Shown: positions 23,511-35,065, numbered from the stretch's first letter. The stretch: DNA of 64,000 bases from Littorina saxatilis (GCF_037325665.1 NC_090255.1:4970242-5034241), one strand, 5' to 3'. Translations and numbers: made by a program. Notes: generated by a model from the letters alone, not told the origin.

Positions 23511-23721
23511 GTCTGTCTGTCTGTCTATCTGTCTGTCTGTCTGTCTGTCCGAGTGTCTGTCTGTCTGTCATTCTCTGTCTGTCTGTCTGTATGTTGTATG
23601 TATGTCTGTCTGTTTTTCTGTCAGTTTGTCTCAGTGTCTATCTATCTATCTATCTATTTATCTATCTGTCTGTCTGTCTGTCCGAGTGTCTGTCTGTCTG
23701 TCTGTCTGTCTGAATCTCTCT
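23511..23721. repeat. (GTCT)n/(TATC)n microsatellite, right part
   Basis: Continuation of the tetranucleotide tract with TATC variants at 23638-23670. Confidence 0.95.
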
Positions 23722-24165
23722 CCTCTCAAGGCCGTAACAACTGAATGGTCAAGAGTTTAATCCAAGCCAGAAATTTTGATTCAAGTGCCTGTGGTCTACT
23801 CAGTCACTGTCATTGACTCAAGTCTAGAAGAGAGTTAACTTCTGATCCTTGTCTGAATCACCGAGTCACTGATAAGTGTGTGTGCTATCGGTCAGAGACG
23901 TAAGCTACACGGCTATCTCTGCCACTTGTCTCTGCGTGTAATGACTCAAACTTGACCTAACATGCTTGTGAACTGTGGAAATATATGTGCACTCAAGACT
24001 GCCCAGTCAGTGACTCCCTACTGTTGGACTTAAATCCTGTTTGGCGTAAATTTAAGGTATGTATATGTTGCGAATGGGTTTTTTATGTTTAAAATGCAGT
24101 TCCTAAACCTTGTATGGCTAAGATAAGATGCATTATGAATGAGTATACCTAAAATGCAAGTGAAA
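23722..24165. other. No gene recognised
   Basis: Unremarkable sequence with no recognised feature. Confidence 0.45.
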
Positions 24166-24358
24166 TGTGTATGTGTGTGTGTGCCGGTATGCATGTGTGT
24201 GTGTGTGTGTGTGCCGGTATGCATGTGTGTGTGTGTGTGTGCCGGTATGCATGTGTGTGTGTGTGTGTGTGCCGGTATGCATGTGTGTGTGTGTGTGCCG
24301 GTATGCATGTGTGTGTGTGTGTGTGTGTGCCGGTATGCATGTGTGTGTGTGTGCGTCG
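24166..24358. repeat. ~28-32-bp minisatellite, six units
   Basis: Units of GCCGGTATGCATGTGTG followed by a GT run of variable length. Confidence 0.95.
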
Positions 24359-24659
24359 GTGCTCTCTGTGTCTCTCTCTCTCCCTCTCTTCCATGCCCCC
24401 CCCCCCTCTCTCTCTCTCTTTAAAGACCATGTGCACTCAAGACTGCCAAGTGAATCGCAACAAACTCAAGTTGAGATTTCGGCATAAATCTGAGTTGAGT
24501 GGAAGATTGAAGTGTGTTTGTTGAGCAAGACGTTCGGCTTACATTAATGGCTTCGATAGTTTAAAGAAGCAACGGGGGGTAAATCCTCAGTTGTAGCTTG
24601 CGTGTAAAAGACAAACAACAATTTATGACACTATTTAGTGTGTGCGTGTGTGTGTGTGC

Positions 24660-24694
<35 letters not shown>

Positions 24695-24794
24695 CGTGCC
24701 AGTGTGTGCGTGTTTGCGTGCGTCCGTGCGTGCGTGCGTGGATGTGTGCCTGTGTGTGTCAGTCTGTTACACTAGTAAATCGTCGTCGCTCGTA
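24359..24794. other. Microsatellite-bearing flank
   Basis: CT tract to about 24420 and a GT/GCGT tract at about 24638-24765. The segment at 24490-24515 (TGAGTGGAAGATTGAAGTGTG) has a diverged relative at about 30105-30130, the other side of DIRS-2. Confidence 0.6.
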
Positions 24795-25148
24795 AATCGA
24801 AAATTTCAAAACTAAATTTTCATTTAATTAATATACTTACTCAACTCACATAAATGGCATTAACTTCAGTTCATTGCTAAGATATTGAAGTAGTACTCGA
24901 CCCTGGTAAGGGGGGAAGTAACTCCCTAAGAAAAACAATCCGTAGTCAAGGACGGGAGTCACCTCCCCTACCGGTAACCCGCACATGCGCGGTCCTGCTA
25001 CCGGCCGTCATTCCCCCACGGAAACACACACCTGTAACACATATAATGTTAGCGGGGATGGATGGGAGGGTATAAACGATGTGAGTTGAGTAAGTATATT
25101 AATTAAATGAAAATTTAGTTTTGAAATTTTCGATTCAATCACATATTC

Positions 25149-27354
25149 TTACCTCAACTCACATAAATGGCAGATTGCACATAAAGGCGGTGGGATACTC
25201 ACATTAATCTCTTGGAAGTATCTGGCCTGCGGCAACCATAGCTGGGAGGCAGTTGGTACCGTCCGGGTAAGTGCTGGCAATGCCCCGGAGGTAGTAGCTG
25301 AGGAAGACATCATGAGTCGTCCAGTATGCAGCTTTGAGGACGTCTGACATCCTTCCAGACAGCTAAGGAAGTTGCCCACGCTCAAGCCTCGTGCATACGA
25401 GGTGATCGAGGAGGAAGGACTGACTGCCCCCCCCCCTTTTTGTGTCTGCCACCACTGATAAGCATGCCTTATAAGTGTGGAAGACCATCTGGAAAGCGTG
25501 GTTTTTGCAAAGTCTTTATTTCGGGCTGAAATGATCGAAATAAACAACAACTTCGGAGCTGATGCTCGAAACGGAGCGGTGCGCGACAAGTAAGCCTTAA
25601 GCGCGCGTACCGGGCAGTTAGAAAAATCCGGATCGCCGGGGGCTAAAAATGTCCCGGAGAGGCCGAATGGAAATGATCGGTGAAAGTGGACCAGGTTTTT
25701 GATTCTTGGCGAGAAAATCGGGACGGACACGCAGTGAAACCGAGCCGTCTCTTCCGAAAGTGATATCCCGGTCTAGGCCTGAGAGGCCGTGGATCTCACT
25801 GCCCCTCCGCGCGGAAGCGAGCAGTATGAGCATGGGAGTTTTGCGCGTAAGGTCAGAGAGACTAGCGTCTTGTAAAGGTTCAAAAGCACTAGAACGGAGA
25901 AATTCGAGTACTAGAAGAACGTCCCAAGCCGGGACAGAAGTTCTCTCCGTTGCAGAACTGAGGGCCGCGCCCTTTAGCACACTCGCGATAACTCCCCCGA
26001 GGGAGATGGAGCGTCCAAGTTGCTTAAAAGTAACAGAGATGGCTGAGCGGCGAGCGCGCAAAGCGGACGCGGCGCGTCCCCGAGCGGAGAGCCATGCCAG
26101 ATGGTTTGCGACCTGCATTGATCGCAGGGCGACCGGGACAACATTATTAGCCGCAAACCATCGAGTCCGAGCCAGCCAGTGTGACTAGTAGACAGAGGAG
26201 GTGGCCTGTGAGCCTTTCTGGCCTAAGTCCAAAAGCGAAAACGGAGGCGCCTGAGCACCCCAGTGATCTCCGAACCCTCTCCAGGCGTGAGGATCCAGGC
26301 CCTCGGGGCGATGTGCAGAGTCCCCGTTCTGGGCTGGAAAAGCTCCCTTCGCCGGCGGCCGAGCGGGATTGGCGGGCCGCTGGTGAGCCGCATGGGGTCC
26401 GGGAACTAATGCTGACTGGGCCAGCGCGGTGCCACGAGAAGGAGATGAAGCCGCTCCAAGTCGGCTTTAGGCTGAACCCTTCCGATGAGTGGAGTGGGAG
26501 GGAAGGCGTAAGCCTCTAGCCCTGCCCAGCTGATCGTCATCGTGTCGATTTGTCAAGCTTCCGGGCCCGGAAACAGACACAACGATCGGGAGGCGACGTG
26601 AAAATCTCGTGGCAAAAAGGACGACCATCGGACGCTCTACCTGCGCCCAAAGAAGGAGGAGCGCCTGATGGTCCACTCCGTGTGGAGGATCTGGAAGGAA
26701 CGGCTGATGACGTCGGCAAGGACGTTCAGGCAGCCGGGCAGATAGCGAGCCGAGATCAGGATCTAAGAGAGAGTCTCGCATGCTCGGCTGGACCACAGCC
26801 GAGATCGGGACCCGCCCTGTTTGTTGGAATAAGCAGAGACCGCCGTGTTGTCGTAAAGAAACAACAAATGGGTGCACTGGAAAGCGGAGAGAAAGTGATG
26901 AAACAGAAGCCAAGGAGTGTTCATCCACTGAGGCGTGGTCTGCTGCGACCAGACCCCGAAACGGAACTGAGACGTCCCAGCCGTGTGACGTCGGATTCCA
27001 GACTGGACTGAGCGCCGCCTGAAAAGGGCGCGCCTGCAGTTTGTAAAACGACGTTGAGTTGGACGGACTGCCCACTCCCGTGAATCGAACACCATGCCTT
27101 GGTGCAACACCCCGGGGACAACCAAAATTGTGCCGTAAAGTCCCAAGAAGGGGTGGCCGAGAAACTCCTCTATAGCCTGCTTCCGCAGAAAGAGAAGGAT
27201 TTCCGCCTGAAAAGTCTCCTGAGCGTCTGGGCTGACCGGAAACCGGAAGTTGGCCGGCGCCCTGGACGAAGGGGCTTTGCCTTCCTGCCAAGGAAGGCGG
27301 AACCCCGATCGAATCACCCCCATGCTCCATAGGCTGCTTGCCCGAGACAGCCAA
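25149..27354 (-). pseudogene. DIRS-2 RT/RNase H and recombinase remains
   Basis: Fossil pol region. Recombinase blocks similar to DIRS-1 ([25 protein letters not shown]) and RT/RNase H-like blocks are recognisable in several frames; not functional as it stands. Confidence 0.75.
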
Positions 27355-27429
27355 GCTGTCAGGACCCGGAAGAGGCCGCCTGCTACCAAAAGGGTAGAGG
27401 CTGGGGGGGGTGACTGGATCGGGGGTGGC

Positions 27430-29694
27430 TCATTGGGGGTTGGGCTTGCGCCCAGACCCCCGCTTCCCGAAGGAAGGTTTACGCTGGTAAGGACGGGACC
27501 GTGACCCACCCCTACCTGCGCGAGACGACTGCTGCCCAGAAGAGCTGTCTGGCGCTGACGTAGAACTCCGTGGTTTGTTGCTGTGCTGCTTAAGAGCGAG
27601 TTCCGTCAGTTGCACCACATGTTGGTCACGAGTTTCCTCAGTTTGCTGCCGAAGGGCATCCAAAGAGTGAGACCCCAGCAACGCACCCTCTGAAAAGGGA
27701 GAGACTCTCAAAGAGTCTATGGTGGCCTTATCCGTCAGGCGAGAGCCGTTAAGAAAAGCCTCGCGCCTCCAGAACACCACCTGAGAGTAGAGCCGAGCAG
27801 CAAGCGTCATCTGACTGTCAGTGACCTTCGCAAGCGCCGCCAGGAGCATGGCAGCATCAGCCTCAATAGCATCGTCACGAAACCTAAAAGGCTCGATGGA
27901 CGAAGCGATGGCTCTCGTGAGAGACCGGATGAGCGTTTCCGCTAAAGAGGTCAGTTCAAGGGAAGAACGCCCGCTTTCCTCCAGCCCGAGTAGACTCTGT
28001 TCCGTACAAACGGAAGTCCTATCTCGGCTATAACCATCCTGCCGCAAGCGAGCCAGTTCCGGAGTCACCGGAAGTGGAGCTGTGGGCAGCGAAAAGGAGG
28101 AGAGAAGAGAATGTGGCCTGCTAGGCAGCCGCGATCTTCTCGAGTTGGCTGGGAGGCCGCCGCCTGCCTGAGCCGAGGTTAACCAAGGCTGGGCAGAAGG
28201 GGGGGCTTCCCCATGAGCAGCCAAAAGAGGGTAGGGTGTGTTAGCGTCCGCCAACACCTGAGCCATCACAAACGGGACGGAAGGAGATTCCATGAAACGG
28301 AACTTCGCCCTCGTGTCCCCCGCGCCCGCAAAGTCTGCCAAAGCAGAAGGAGGGGGTGCGACAACAGTAGAGTCGGCGGAGACACCCTCAGGGAAGTACC
28401 GTGAGGTTATCTCCGCAGCCAACTCCAGAGTAGGGCCCAGCTTATTGGGAATCCGTAAGGGGGTAACGGATTCGGAACGATCCTCATCCCCTTCCTGTTC
28501 CTCTCCAAAACCTTCCTGATCTCCATCAGAAGGAGGGTCCGGTAAACCGGAAACCCACCCGTCCACGGAAGCGGAAGTGGCTAGAGTCGGTTGAACAATA
28601 GACGGAAGCGCCGCAAACTGTCCACCAACAGCACCGCCGACAACCGGAACCGCCGCGGCGGAACCGGAAGTCGGGGCCGGAAGTCGATGCGTAACCAGGG
28701 ACGGGATAGCAGGGACACTGCCACCGGAACCACTAGCCCGCTGTCCTCCACCGGAAGTGCCTGCCACAGCACAACCGGAAGTCGAGGACGACAATCCGCG
28801 GGCAGGCCCGACCGGAAGCCCCGAGGGGCAACCAGAGGAGCCTACCCCCTGCGAACTCCAACCAGGAACGGCGGCAGCCGAACCAAGAGCTACAGGTCGA
28901 TGACCGCCGACAGAATCTTGTAGGCCAGAGCTGGGCAAACAAGACGCTGCTGCCTGCCCCCCAGAGGCCGGGACAGCCGAAACTGATCCCAGGGGGGCAG
29001 GCTGGCGCGCTACGCCGCTCCCTAGCGCACCCACCACGTGATGGACGGTGTACTGCCGGGGAGGAGCCGTCTGCGAACCCGGCAACGCAAGAGCGTAACC
29101 CGGGCCCGCAGGCAAGTGTGAGCCCCCAAAAAGATGGGGACTCCCACAAACGCCGCCCAACGCCGAAGCGCTGGAACCGGGCGGCGCTAAGGCCGCGAAC
29201 CCCCCTGACAAGGCAGGGGAATCCGCAACCGAACCAGAAAAATCCGGCCCGAGATCGGCCGACGTGATCGTCGCGGACGGCCGCAGCCTAGAAAGAGAAG
29301 CCACCCCCCCCACGCCAGGCGGGAGGGGAGCGACAGGCCTTTCCGCCGAATGTAAGGCAACTAGGTCATGTTTCAGAGTTGCGAACATAGCCAGAATTTC
29401 TTCCCGCGACACGGACTCGCTAGACCGTGGCGTCTGCGAGCGCGAGAGAGGAGAAGAAGAACGTTCCCGCGTAGGGAAAACCGGTGACGGTGACGTAGAG
29501 TCGAGCGAAACCCGTTCTGTCTTCTTAGTCACCGGGTCCGTAACCAGAATTAAAGAAGTAGGCTGTGAAGAAGCCACAGAGGCACGCGTCTTTGATTTAG
29601 ACTTAGACTTGTCTTTATCCTTCTCTTTTCCCGGTGAAGAGAGTAGGGAAACAAGTTTGCCCTTGCTTTTTGAGTTTTTGTCCGCCATTTGCAA
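27430..29694 (-). CDS. DIRS-2 gag-like frame
   Basis: 754 aa with a Lys-rich start, a Gly/Ser/Pro-rich middle, the conserved block LTSLAETLIRSLTRAIASSI and a basic tail (KPSFGKRGSGRKPNPQ). Same architecture as DIRS-1 and DIRS-3. Confidence 0.75.
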   Translation of the reverse strand: MQMADKNSKSKGKLVSLLSSPGKEKDKDKSKSKSKTRASVASSQPTSLILVTDPVTKKTERVSLDSTSPSPVFPTRERSSSPLSRSQTPRSSESVSREEILAMFATLKHDLVALHSAERPVAPLPPGVGGVASLSRLRPSATITSADLGPDFSGSVADSPALSGGFAALAPPGSSASALGGVCGSPHLFGGSHLPAGPGYALALPGSQTAPPRQYTVHHVVGALGSGVARQPAPLGSVSAVPASGGQAAASCLPSSGLQDSVGGHRPVALGSAAAVPGWSSQGVGSSGCPSGLPVGPARGLSSSTSGCAVAGTSGGGQRASGSGGSVPAIPSLVTHRLPAPTSGSAAAVPVVGGAVGGQFAALPSIVQPTLATSASVDGWVSGLPDPPSDGDQEGFGEEQEGDEDRSESVTPLRIPNKLGPTLELAAEITSRYFPEGVSADSTVVAPPPSALADFAGAGDTRAKFRFMESPSVPFVMAQVLADANTPYPLLAAHGEAPPSAQPWLTSAQAGGGLPANSRRSRLPSRPHSLLSSFSLPTAPLPVTPELARLRQDGYSRDRTSVCTEQSLLGLEESGRSSLELTSLAETLIRSLTRAIASSIEPFRFRDDAIEADAAMLLAALAKVTDSQMTLAARLYSQVVFWRREAFLNGSRLTDKATIDSLRVSPFSEGALLGSHSLDALRQQTEETRDQHVVQLTELALKQHSNKPRSSTSAPDSSSGQQSSRAGRGGSRSRPYQRKPSFGKRGSGRKPNPQ

Positions 29695-30096
29695 TATCGA
29701 ACACGCGCACGTGGAGATGAATTACAACAGCGAAAATACTCAAACGAACGAAAATACTCGAACGAACGCAGCGAAGAGATAGTGAAACGATCTTACCTAA
29801 AGATAGCAACGCAAAGACCAGGGTCAAATGGCCTTCCACGAAGGCCAAGGCAAAAAATATGCCGGAGTACCACAACACGTCTGTGCAGGAGTGTTGAAGT
29901 GGGTGGAATGACGGCCGGTAGCAGGACCGCGCATGTGCGGGTTACCGGTAGGGGAGGTGACTCCCGTCCTTGACTACGGATTGTTTTTCTTAGGGAGTTA
30001 CTTCCCCCCTTACCAGGGTCGAGTACTACTTCAATATCTTAGCAATGAACTGAAGTTAATGCCATTTATGTGAGTTGAGGTAAGAATATGTGATTG

Positions 30097-30245
30097 AATG
30101 TGAGACTAAGTGGAAGGTTGGAGTGTGTTTTGCTCATTCACGTTTACGGCTAGACAGGACTTCTTGCATTTGATTTGGGTAGCAGGCAGTGTAACAAATC
30201 ATTAATACATGTTTTAAAGGTGTTGATTGTCACTCAGTTAAGCCT

Positions 30246-30301
<56 letters not shown>

Positions 30302-30531
30302 CGTGCGAGCGAGCGTGTCTGTCTGTATATGTTTCTGTCTGTCTGTCTATAAATGCCGATGCGTCAAGAAAGACTTGTTCCTACCTGTCGCGCCTTTAAG
30401 TTTTATTCCTGCGAAGGCCACTGCGCGTAGGTGTTCCACGCCGTGAGATAAGGTGTGAGATATAAACCAACGACACTATATCTTTTTTTAAACAGAGATA
30501 GGGGCATTTCTGTATCAGCGTTTTAAGGCGA
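30097..30531. other. Flank with (GT)n
   Basis: (GT)n at 30248-30297 followed by GCGT/GAGC and GTCT motifs; no gene. Confidence 0.7.
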
Positions 30532-31198
30532 TGTCCGACGCGGTGAGGCACTAAAACCACCAAAATTTAACTTGGAGAATACATGGAATAACTTAATTTT
30601 TGGGGTAGTTATTGAAGTGACTTATGAAAAGAAATGAAAAATATGTGAATACTACAGGACATAGACTGCCGTTGCTATGGAAACTGGCTTAAACAGCACC
30701 ATATTGGATTTCTAGGAAACGGTTTTACAGCAACATCATACATCAGAAATGCTTAATATTTGGCACAAAGATACACATGACTTTTATCAACAATTGTATA
30801 GAACGATTTTTTTTAGAAAAGACTACAGTTGAACTTATATTAATTTTTGAAATAAGGATTAAAGACTATGCGGTTAGAAATTCATTAATCCTTATTACAA
30901 AAATTAATATAAACTCAACTGTAGTCTTTAGTAAAACAATATCGTTCTATATGATTGTAGATAAAAAGACATGTGTATCTCTGTGCCAAATATCATGCAT
31001 TTTTGATGTATGAAGTCGCTGTAAAACCGTTTCCTAGAAATCCAATATGGCGGCTGTTTCCATAGCAACGGCCATCTGTGTCCATTAATATTTACAAATT
31101 TGTCATTCATTGTTATAAGTCACTTTAATAACTACCAAGAAAACTAGGTTATTCCATGTATTCTTCAAGTTTAATTTTAGTGCCACACATCGCCTAAA
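30532..31198. mobile_element. Large palindromic foldback element
   Basis: Two arms of about 320 bp run inverted from TTTAAGGCGATG to CATCGCCTAAA with a loop of about 20-25 bp near 30860-30885. Internal landmarks such as GTTGCTATGGAAAC / GTTTCCATAGCAAC and ATTTCTAGGAAACGG / CCGTTTCCTAGAAAT mirror each other. No transposase; non-autonomous. Confidence 0.85.
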
Positions 31199-31370
31199 CC
31201 CTGTATCGTAATACAAACTTTTGGCCAAATTAGCTGTAGAAGTAGCAGACTACAAAACCGCTCAGACGACAGAACAAGCTTGTGGTTCGCCTGGAACGGT
31301 AAGTGTGAAATTCGATTTTATCGTAACCTTGAGACAAGTAGAAACTGGAATTTGGTTCTTCAGTCTACTA

Positions 31371-31401
<31 letters not shown>

Positions 31402-31431
31402 GTATCGTGTGTTATTGGAACGTTGAATTAT

Positions 31432-31695
31432 GGCCAAAAAAAAAAAATTGTCTGTTTCTGGTCACCCGACCGACCCTAAATTTCGGCGCCGACCCTAAAC
31501 TTTTTTTTTCCTAACTCCAAAATTTTGGGTTTTTTGGTGGTGGTAAAGGACAGGGTGAGAAAATGAACAACAAAAACGTGTGAAAACGAAAGTCCGCTGA
31601 CGATTTGTAAATGTGTTGAGTGTCTTGTCTCTATGTATAGTGAATCCAGTCTCTTTGCGCGATTTTTAAAGTTAGTTTTATTGGTCTACATTTGG

Positions 31696-31740
<45 letters not shown>

Positions 31741-31803
31741 GACCTACCGACCCTATTTTTTTTAGCCATGTTACCAGAAACAGACAATTTTTTTTTTTTG
31801 GCC
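31432..31803. mobile_element. PIF/Harbinger-like MITE, copy A
   Basis: Inverted ends GGCC-A(n)-TTGTCTGTTTCTGGT and the mirror ACCAGAAACAGACAA-T(n)-GGCC, flanked by TAT on both sides. The interior has ACCGACCCTAAA phrases and long A runs. Copy B is at 34759-35065. A 3-bp duplication and GGCC ends fit PIF/Harbinger, but no transposase is present. Confidence 0.72.
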
Positions 31804-31892
31804 TATTGACAAAACAAAACGTTACATTTACAGTACGTCGACTCTGAGTGGTCTTCCAAGCACACACACACCAACACTGATACAAATAATAA

Positions 31893-33464
31893 TTGGCCGA
31901 GTGGTCTGGGTGGCCGAGTGGTAACGACTGGGTGGCCGAGTGGTAACGACTGGGTGGCCGAGTGGTAACGACTGGGTGGCCGAGTGGTAACGATTGGGTG
32001 GCCGAGTGGTAACGACTGGGTGGCCGAGTGGATTGGGTGGCCGAGTGGTAACGACTGGGTGGCCGAGTGGTAACGACTGGGTGGCCGAGTGGTAACGATT
32101 GGGTGGCCGAGTGGTAACGACTGGGTGGCCGAGTGGTAACGACTGGGTGGCCGAGTGGTAACGACTGGGAGGCCGAGTGGTAAGGACTGGGTGGCCGAGT
32201 GGTAACGACTGGCCCGGGTGGCCGAGTGGTAACGACTGGGTGGCCGAGTGGTAACGACTGGGAGGCCGAGTGGTAACGACTGGGTGGCCGAGTGGTAACG
32301 ACTGGGTGGCCGAGTGGTAACGACTGGGTGGCCGAGTGGTAACGACTGGGAGGCCGAGTGGTAACGACTGGGTGGCCGAGTGGTAACGACTGGGTGGCCG
32401 AGTGGTAACGACTGGGTGGCCGAGTGGTAACGACTGGGTGGCCGAGTGGTAACGACTGGGTGGCCGAGTGGTAACGACTGGGTGGCCGAGTGGTCTGGGT
32501 GGCCGAGTGGTAACGACTGGGTGGCCGAGTGGTAACGACTGGGTGGCCGAGTGGTAACGACTGGGTGGCCGAGTGGTAACGATTGGGTGGCCGAGTGGTA
32601 ACGACTGGGTGGCCGAGTGGATTGGGTGGCCGAGTGGTAACGACTGGGTGGCCGAGTGGTAACGACTGGGTGGCCGAGTGGTAACGATTGGGTGGCCGAG
32701 TGGTAACGACTGGGTGGCCGAGTGGTAACGACTGGGTGGCCGAGTGGTAACGACTGGGAGGCCGAGTGGTAAGGACTGGGTGGCCGAGTGGTAACGACTG
32801 GCCCGGGTGGCCGAGTGGTAACGACTGGGTGGCCGAGTGGTAACGACTGGGAGGCCGAGTGGTAACGACTGGGTGGCCGAGTGGTAACGACTGGGTGGCC
32901 GAGTGGTAACGACTGGGTGGCCGAGTGGTAACGACTGGGAGGCCGAGTGGTAACGACTGGGTGGCCGAGTGGTAACGACTGGGTGGCCGAGTGGTAACGA
33001 CTGGGTGGCCGAGTGGTAACGACTGGGTGGCCGAGTGGTAACGACTGGGTGGCCGAGTGGTAACGACTGGGGGGCCGAGTGGTAACGACTGGGTGGCCGA
33101 GTGGTAACGACTGGGTGGCCGAGTGGTAACGACTGGGTGGCCGAGTGGTAACGACTGGGTGGCCGAGTGGTAACGACTGGGTGGCCGAGTGGTAACGACT
33201 GGGAGGCCGAGTGGTAACGACTGGGTGGCCGAGTGGTAACGACTGGGTGGCCGAGTGGTAACGACTGGGTGGCCGAGTGGTAACGACTGGGTGGCCGAGT
33301 GGTAACGACTGGGTAGCCGAGTGGTAACGACTGGGTGGCCGAGTGGTAACGACTGGGTGGCCGAGTGGTAACGACTGGCCCGGGTGGCCGAGTGGTAACG
33401 ACTGGGTGGCCGAGTGGTAACGACTGGGTGGCCGAGTGGTAACGACTGGGTGGCCGAGTGGTAA
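31893..33464. repeat. 22-bp minisatellite of SINE box-A units
   Basis: About 70 units of 22 bp (GGGTGGCCGAGTGGTAACGACT), each carrying TGGCCGAGTGG, a box A of the tRNA-Leu/Ser type. The unit equals the 5' tip of the SINE at 33446-33933, which closes the array. A 612-aa minus-strand open frame across it is an artefact of the repeat. Confidence 0.95.
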
Positions 33465-33933
33465 CGCACTTGCGCCCGGAAGCGAGAGATTGCGAGTTCG
33501 ACCCTGGGTCAGGGCGTTAGCAATTTTCTCCCCCCTTTCCTAACCTAGGTGGTGGGTTCAAGTGCTAGTCTTTCGGATGAGACGAAAAACCGAGGTCCCT
33601 TCGTGTACACTACATTGGGGGTGTGCACGTTAAAGATCCCACGATTGACAGAATGGTCTTTCCTGGCAAAATTGTATAGGCATAGATAAAAATGTCCATC
33701 AAAATGCCCGTGTGACTTGGAATAATAGGCCGTGAAAAGTAGGATATGCGCCGAAATGGCTGCGATCTGCTGGCCGATGTGAATGCGTGATGTATTGTGT
33801 AAAAAAAATTCCATCTCACACGGCATAAATAAATCCCTGCGCCTTGAATATGTGCGCGATATAAATTGCATTAAAAAAAAATCCCTGCGCTTAGAACTGT
33901 ACCCACGGAATACGCGCGATATAAGCCTCATAA
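33446..33933 (+). mobile_element. SINE with tRNA-Leu/Ser-like head
   Basis: Head GGTGGCCGAGTGGTAACGC, box B GCGAGTTCGACCC at about 33493, then the same body as 22013-22452. The tail region is partly doubled (two AATCCCTGCGC segments at about 33833 and 33879). Its head is the source or last unit of the adjacent minisatellite. Confidence 0.85.
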
Positions 33934-34169
33934 TGTATCTCAAAATCCTTGATGAATCTTGCATGCAAAATGTTGGCGAGGTAATGTTCCAATAACCTAC
34001 ATTTCTTCTTCTGTTTTATTCTGAATTTTGAAACGTTAGCCGTGTATATAAAATTGACTTAAATAAAATGAATCGTGCTATCCAAAGCTGCCGCTAGAAA
34101 TCAAACAGAACTTGTTTGAAACGGCACATTCATTCCCATGTAAATAGCTCGGCTCAACGGTAGATATTG

Positions 34170-34582
34170 GGGCGGGGATATAGCTCAGTTGGTAGTGCGC
34201 TGGATTTGTATTCAGTTGGCCGCTGTCAGCGTGAGTTCGATCCCAGGTTCGGCGGAAATTTAGTTCACAGAGTCAACTTTGTGTGCAGACTCTCTTCGGT
34301 GTCCGAACCTCCCCCCGTGTACACTACATTGGGTGTGCACGTTAAAGATCCCACGATTGACAAAAGGGTCTTTCCTGGCAAAATTGCTTAGGCACAGTTA
34401 ATAATTGTCTACCTATACCCGTGTGACTTGGAATAATAGGCCGTGAAAGGTAAATATGCGCCGACATGGCTGCAATCTACTGGCCGTATAAAATTTCATC
34501 TCACACGGCATCACTGCAGAGCGCCTAGAACTGTACCCACGGAATATGCGCGATATAAGACTCATTGATTGATTGATTGATT
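34170..34582 (+). mobile_element. Full-length tRNA-derived SINE
   Basis: Box A TAGCTCAGTTGG (about 34181), box B GTGAGTTCGATCC (about 34231), the conserved body (GTTAAAGATCCCACGATTG, GTGACTTGGAATAATAGG) and a (GATT)n tail. Bracketed by GATATTG at 34163-34169 and 34583-34589, a target-site duplication. Confidence 0.88.
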
Positions 34583-34758
34583 GATATTGCATCAGCTGTC
34601 TCGTGAAACCTTAGTGCAGATAATTGTATACTCGCGTGTTGTCGTTGATAAGATAGCAGTGTCACAAAAGGCCGTTCTCCTTACCTCAAATTTCCGATAT
34701 CAGGAAAGACTGAGACTGTACCTTCAAATCTTTATCAAGTCAGTGTCACCGTTGATTA

Positions 34759-35065
34759 GGCCAAAAATTGTTTTTGTCTGTTTAGGGTAACATGACCAAA
34801 AAAAGTAGGGTCGGTAGGTAGGTAAAGTTTTTTTTTTTTTGGCTGAACATTCACTTCTTATATTTGATGAATACATGTTTCAAAACTAACGTATAAATAA
34901 AACAGAGAGAAAGGGAGAGAAAGAAACGCCAAATGTCTCTTTTTAGCATTTTTACCTCTTTTTTTTTCTTTTTTTTTCTTTTAAATTAAAAAAAAGTTTT
35001 TGGGTCGGCGCCAAATCGATAGGGTCGGTCGGGTTACCCTAAACAGACAATTTTTTTTGTTGGCC
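34759..35065. mobile_element. PIF/Harbinger-like MITE, copy B
   Basis: Left end GGCCAAAAATTG with TGTCTGTTTAGGGTAAC, right end GTTACCCTAAACAGACA with GGCC, flanked by TTA on both sides. The inner GGGTCGGTAGG / GGTCGGTCGGG motifs mirror copy A. Confidence 0.75.

Larger units (their letters stand above)
24795..30096 (-). mobile_element. DIRS-2: decayed DIRS-like element
   Basis: About 5.3 kb, coding on the minus strand, same organisation as DIRS-1 but distinct terminal sequences (GTGAGTTGAGTAAGTATATT type). The gag-like frame is still long; the RT/RNase H and recombinase parts are broken in several places (roughly four to six breaks). The most diverged and probably oldest of the three. AAT lies at both insertion edges; no target-site duplication. 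The inverted terminal repeats and internal complementary region are present. Confidence 0.87.

Noticed and set aside
31631-33469. 612-aa minus-strand open frame ([20 protein letters not shown] type repeats)
   Set aside because: It is the 22-bp minisatellite read through; three units make 66 nt, so stops are avoided. No protein family and no start context.
34170-34250. tRNA gene
   Set aside because: Box A and box B are present, but the cloverleaf 3' half and acceptor stem are missing and a SINE body with tail and target duplication follows. The same holds for 898, 22452, 33446, 37318 and 37484.
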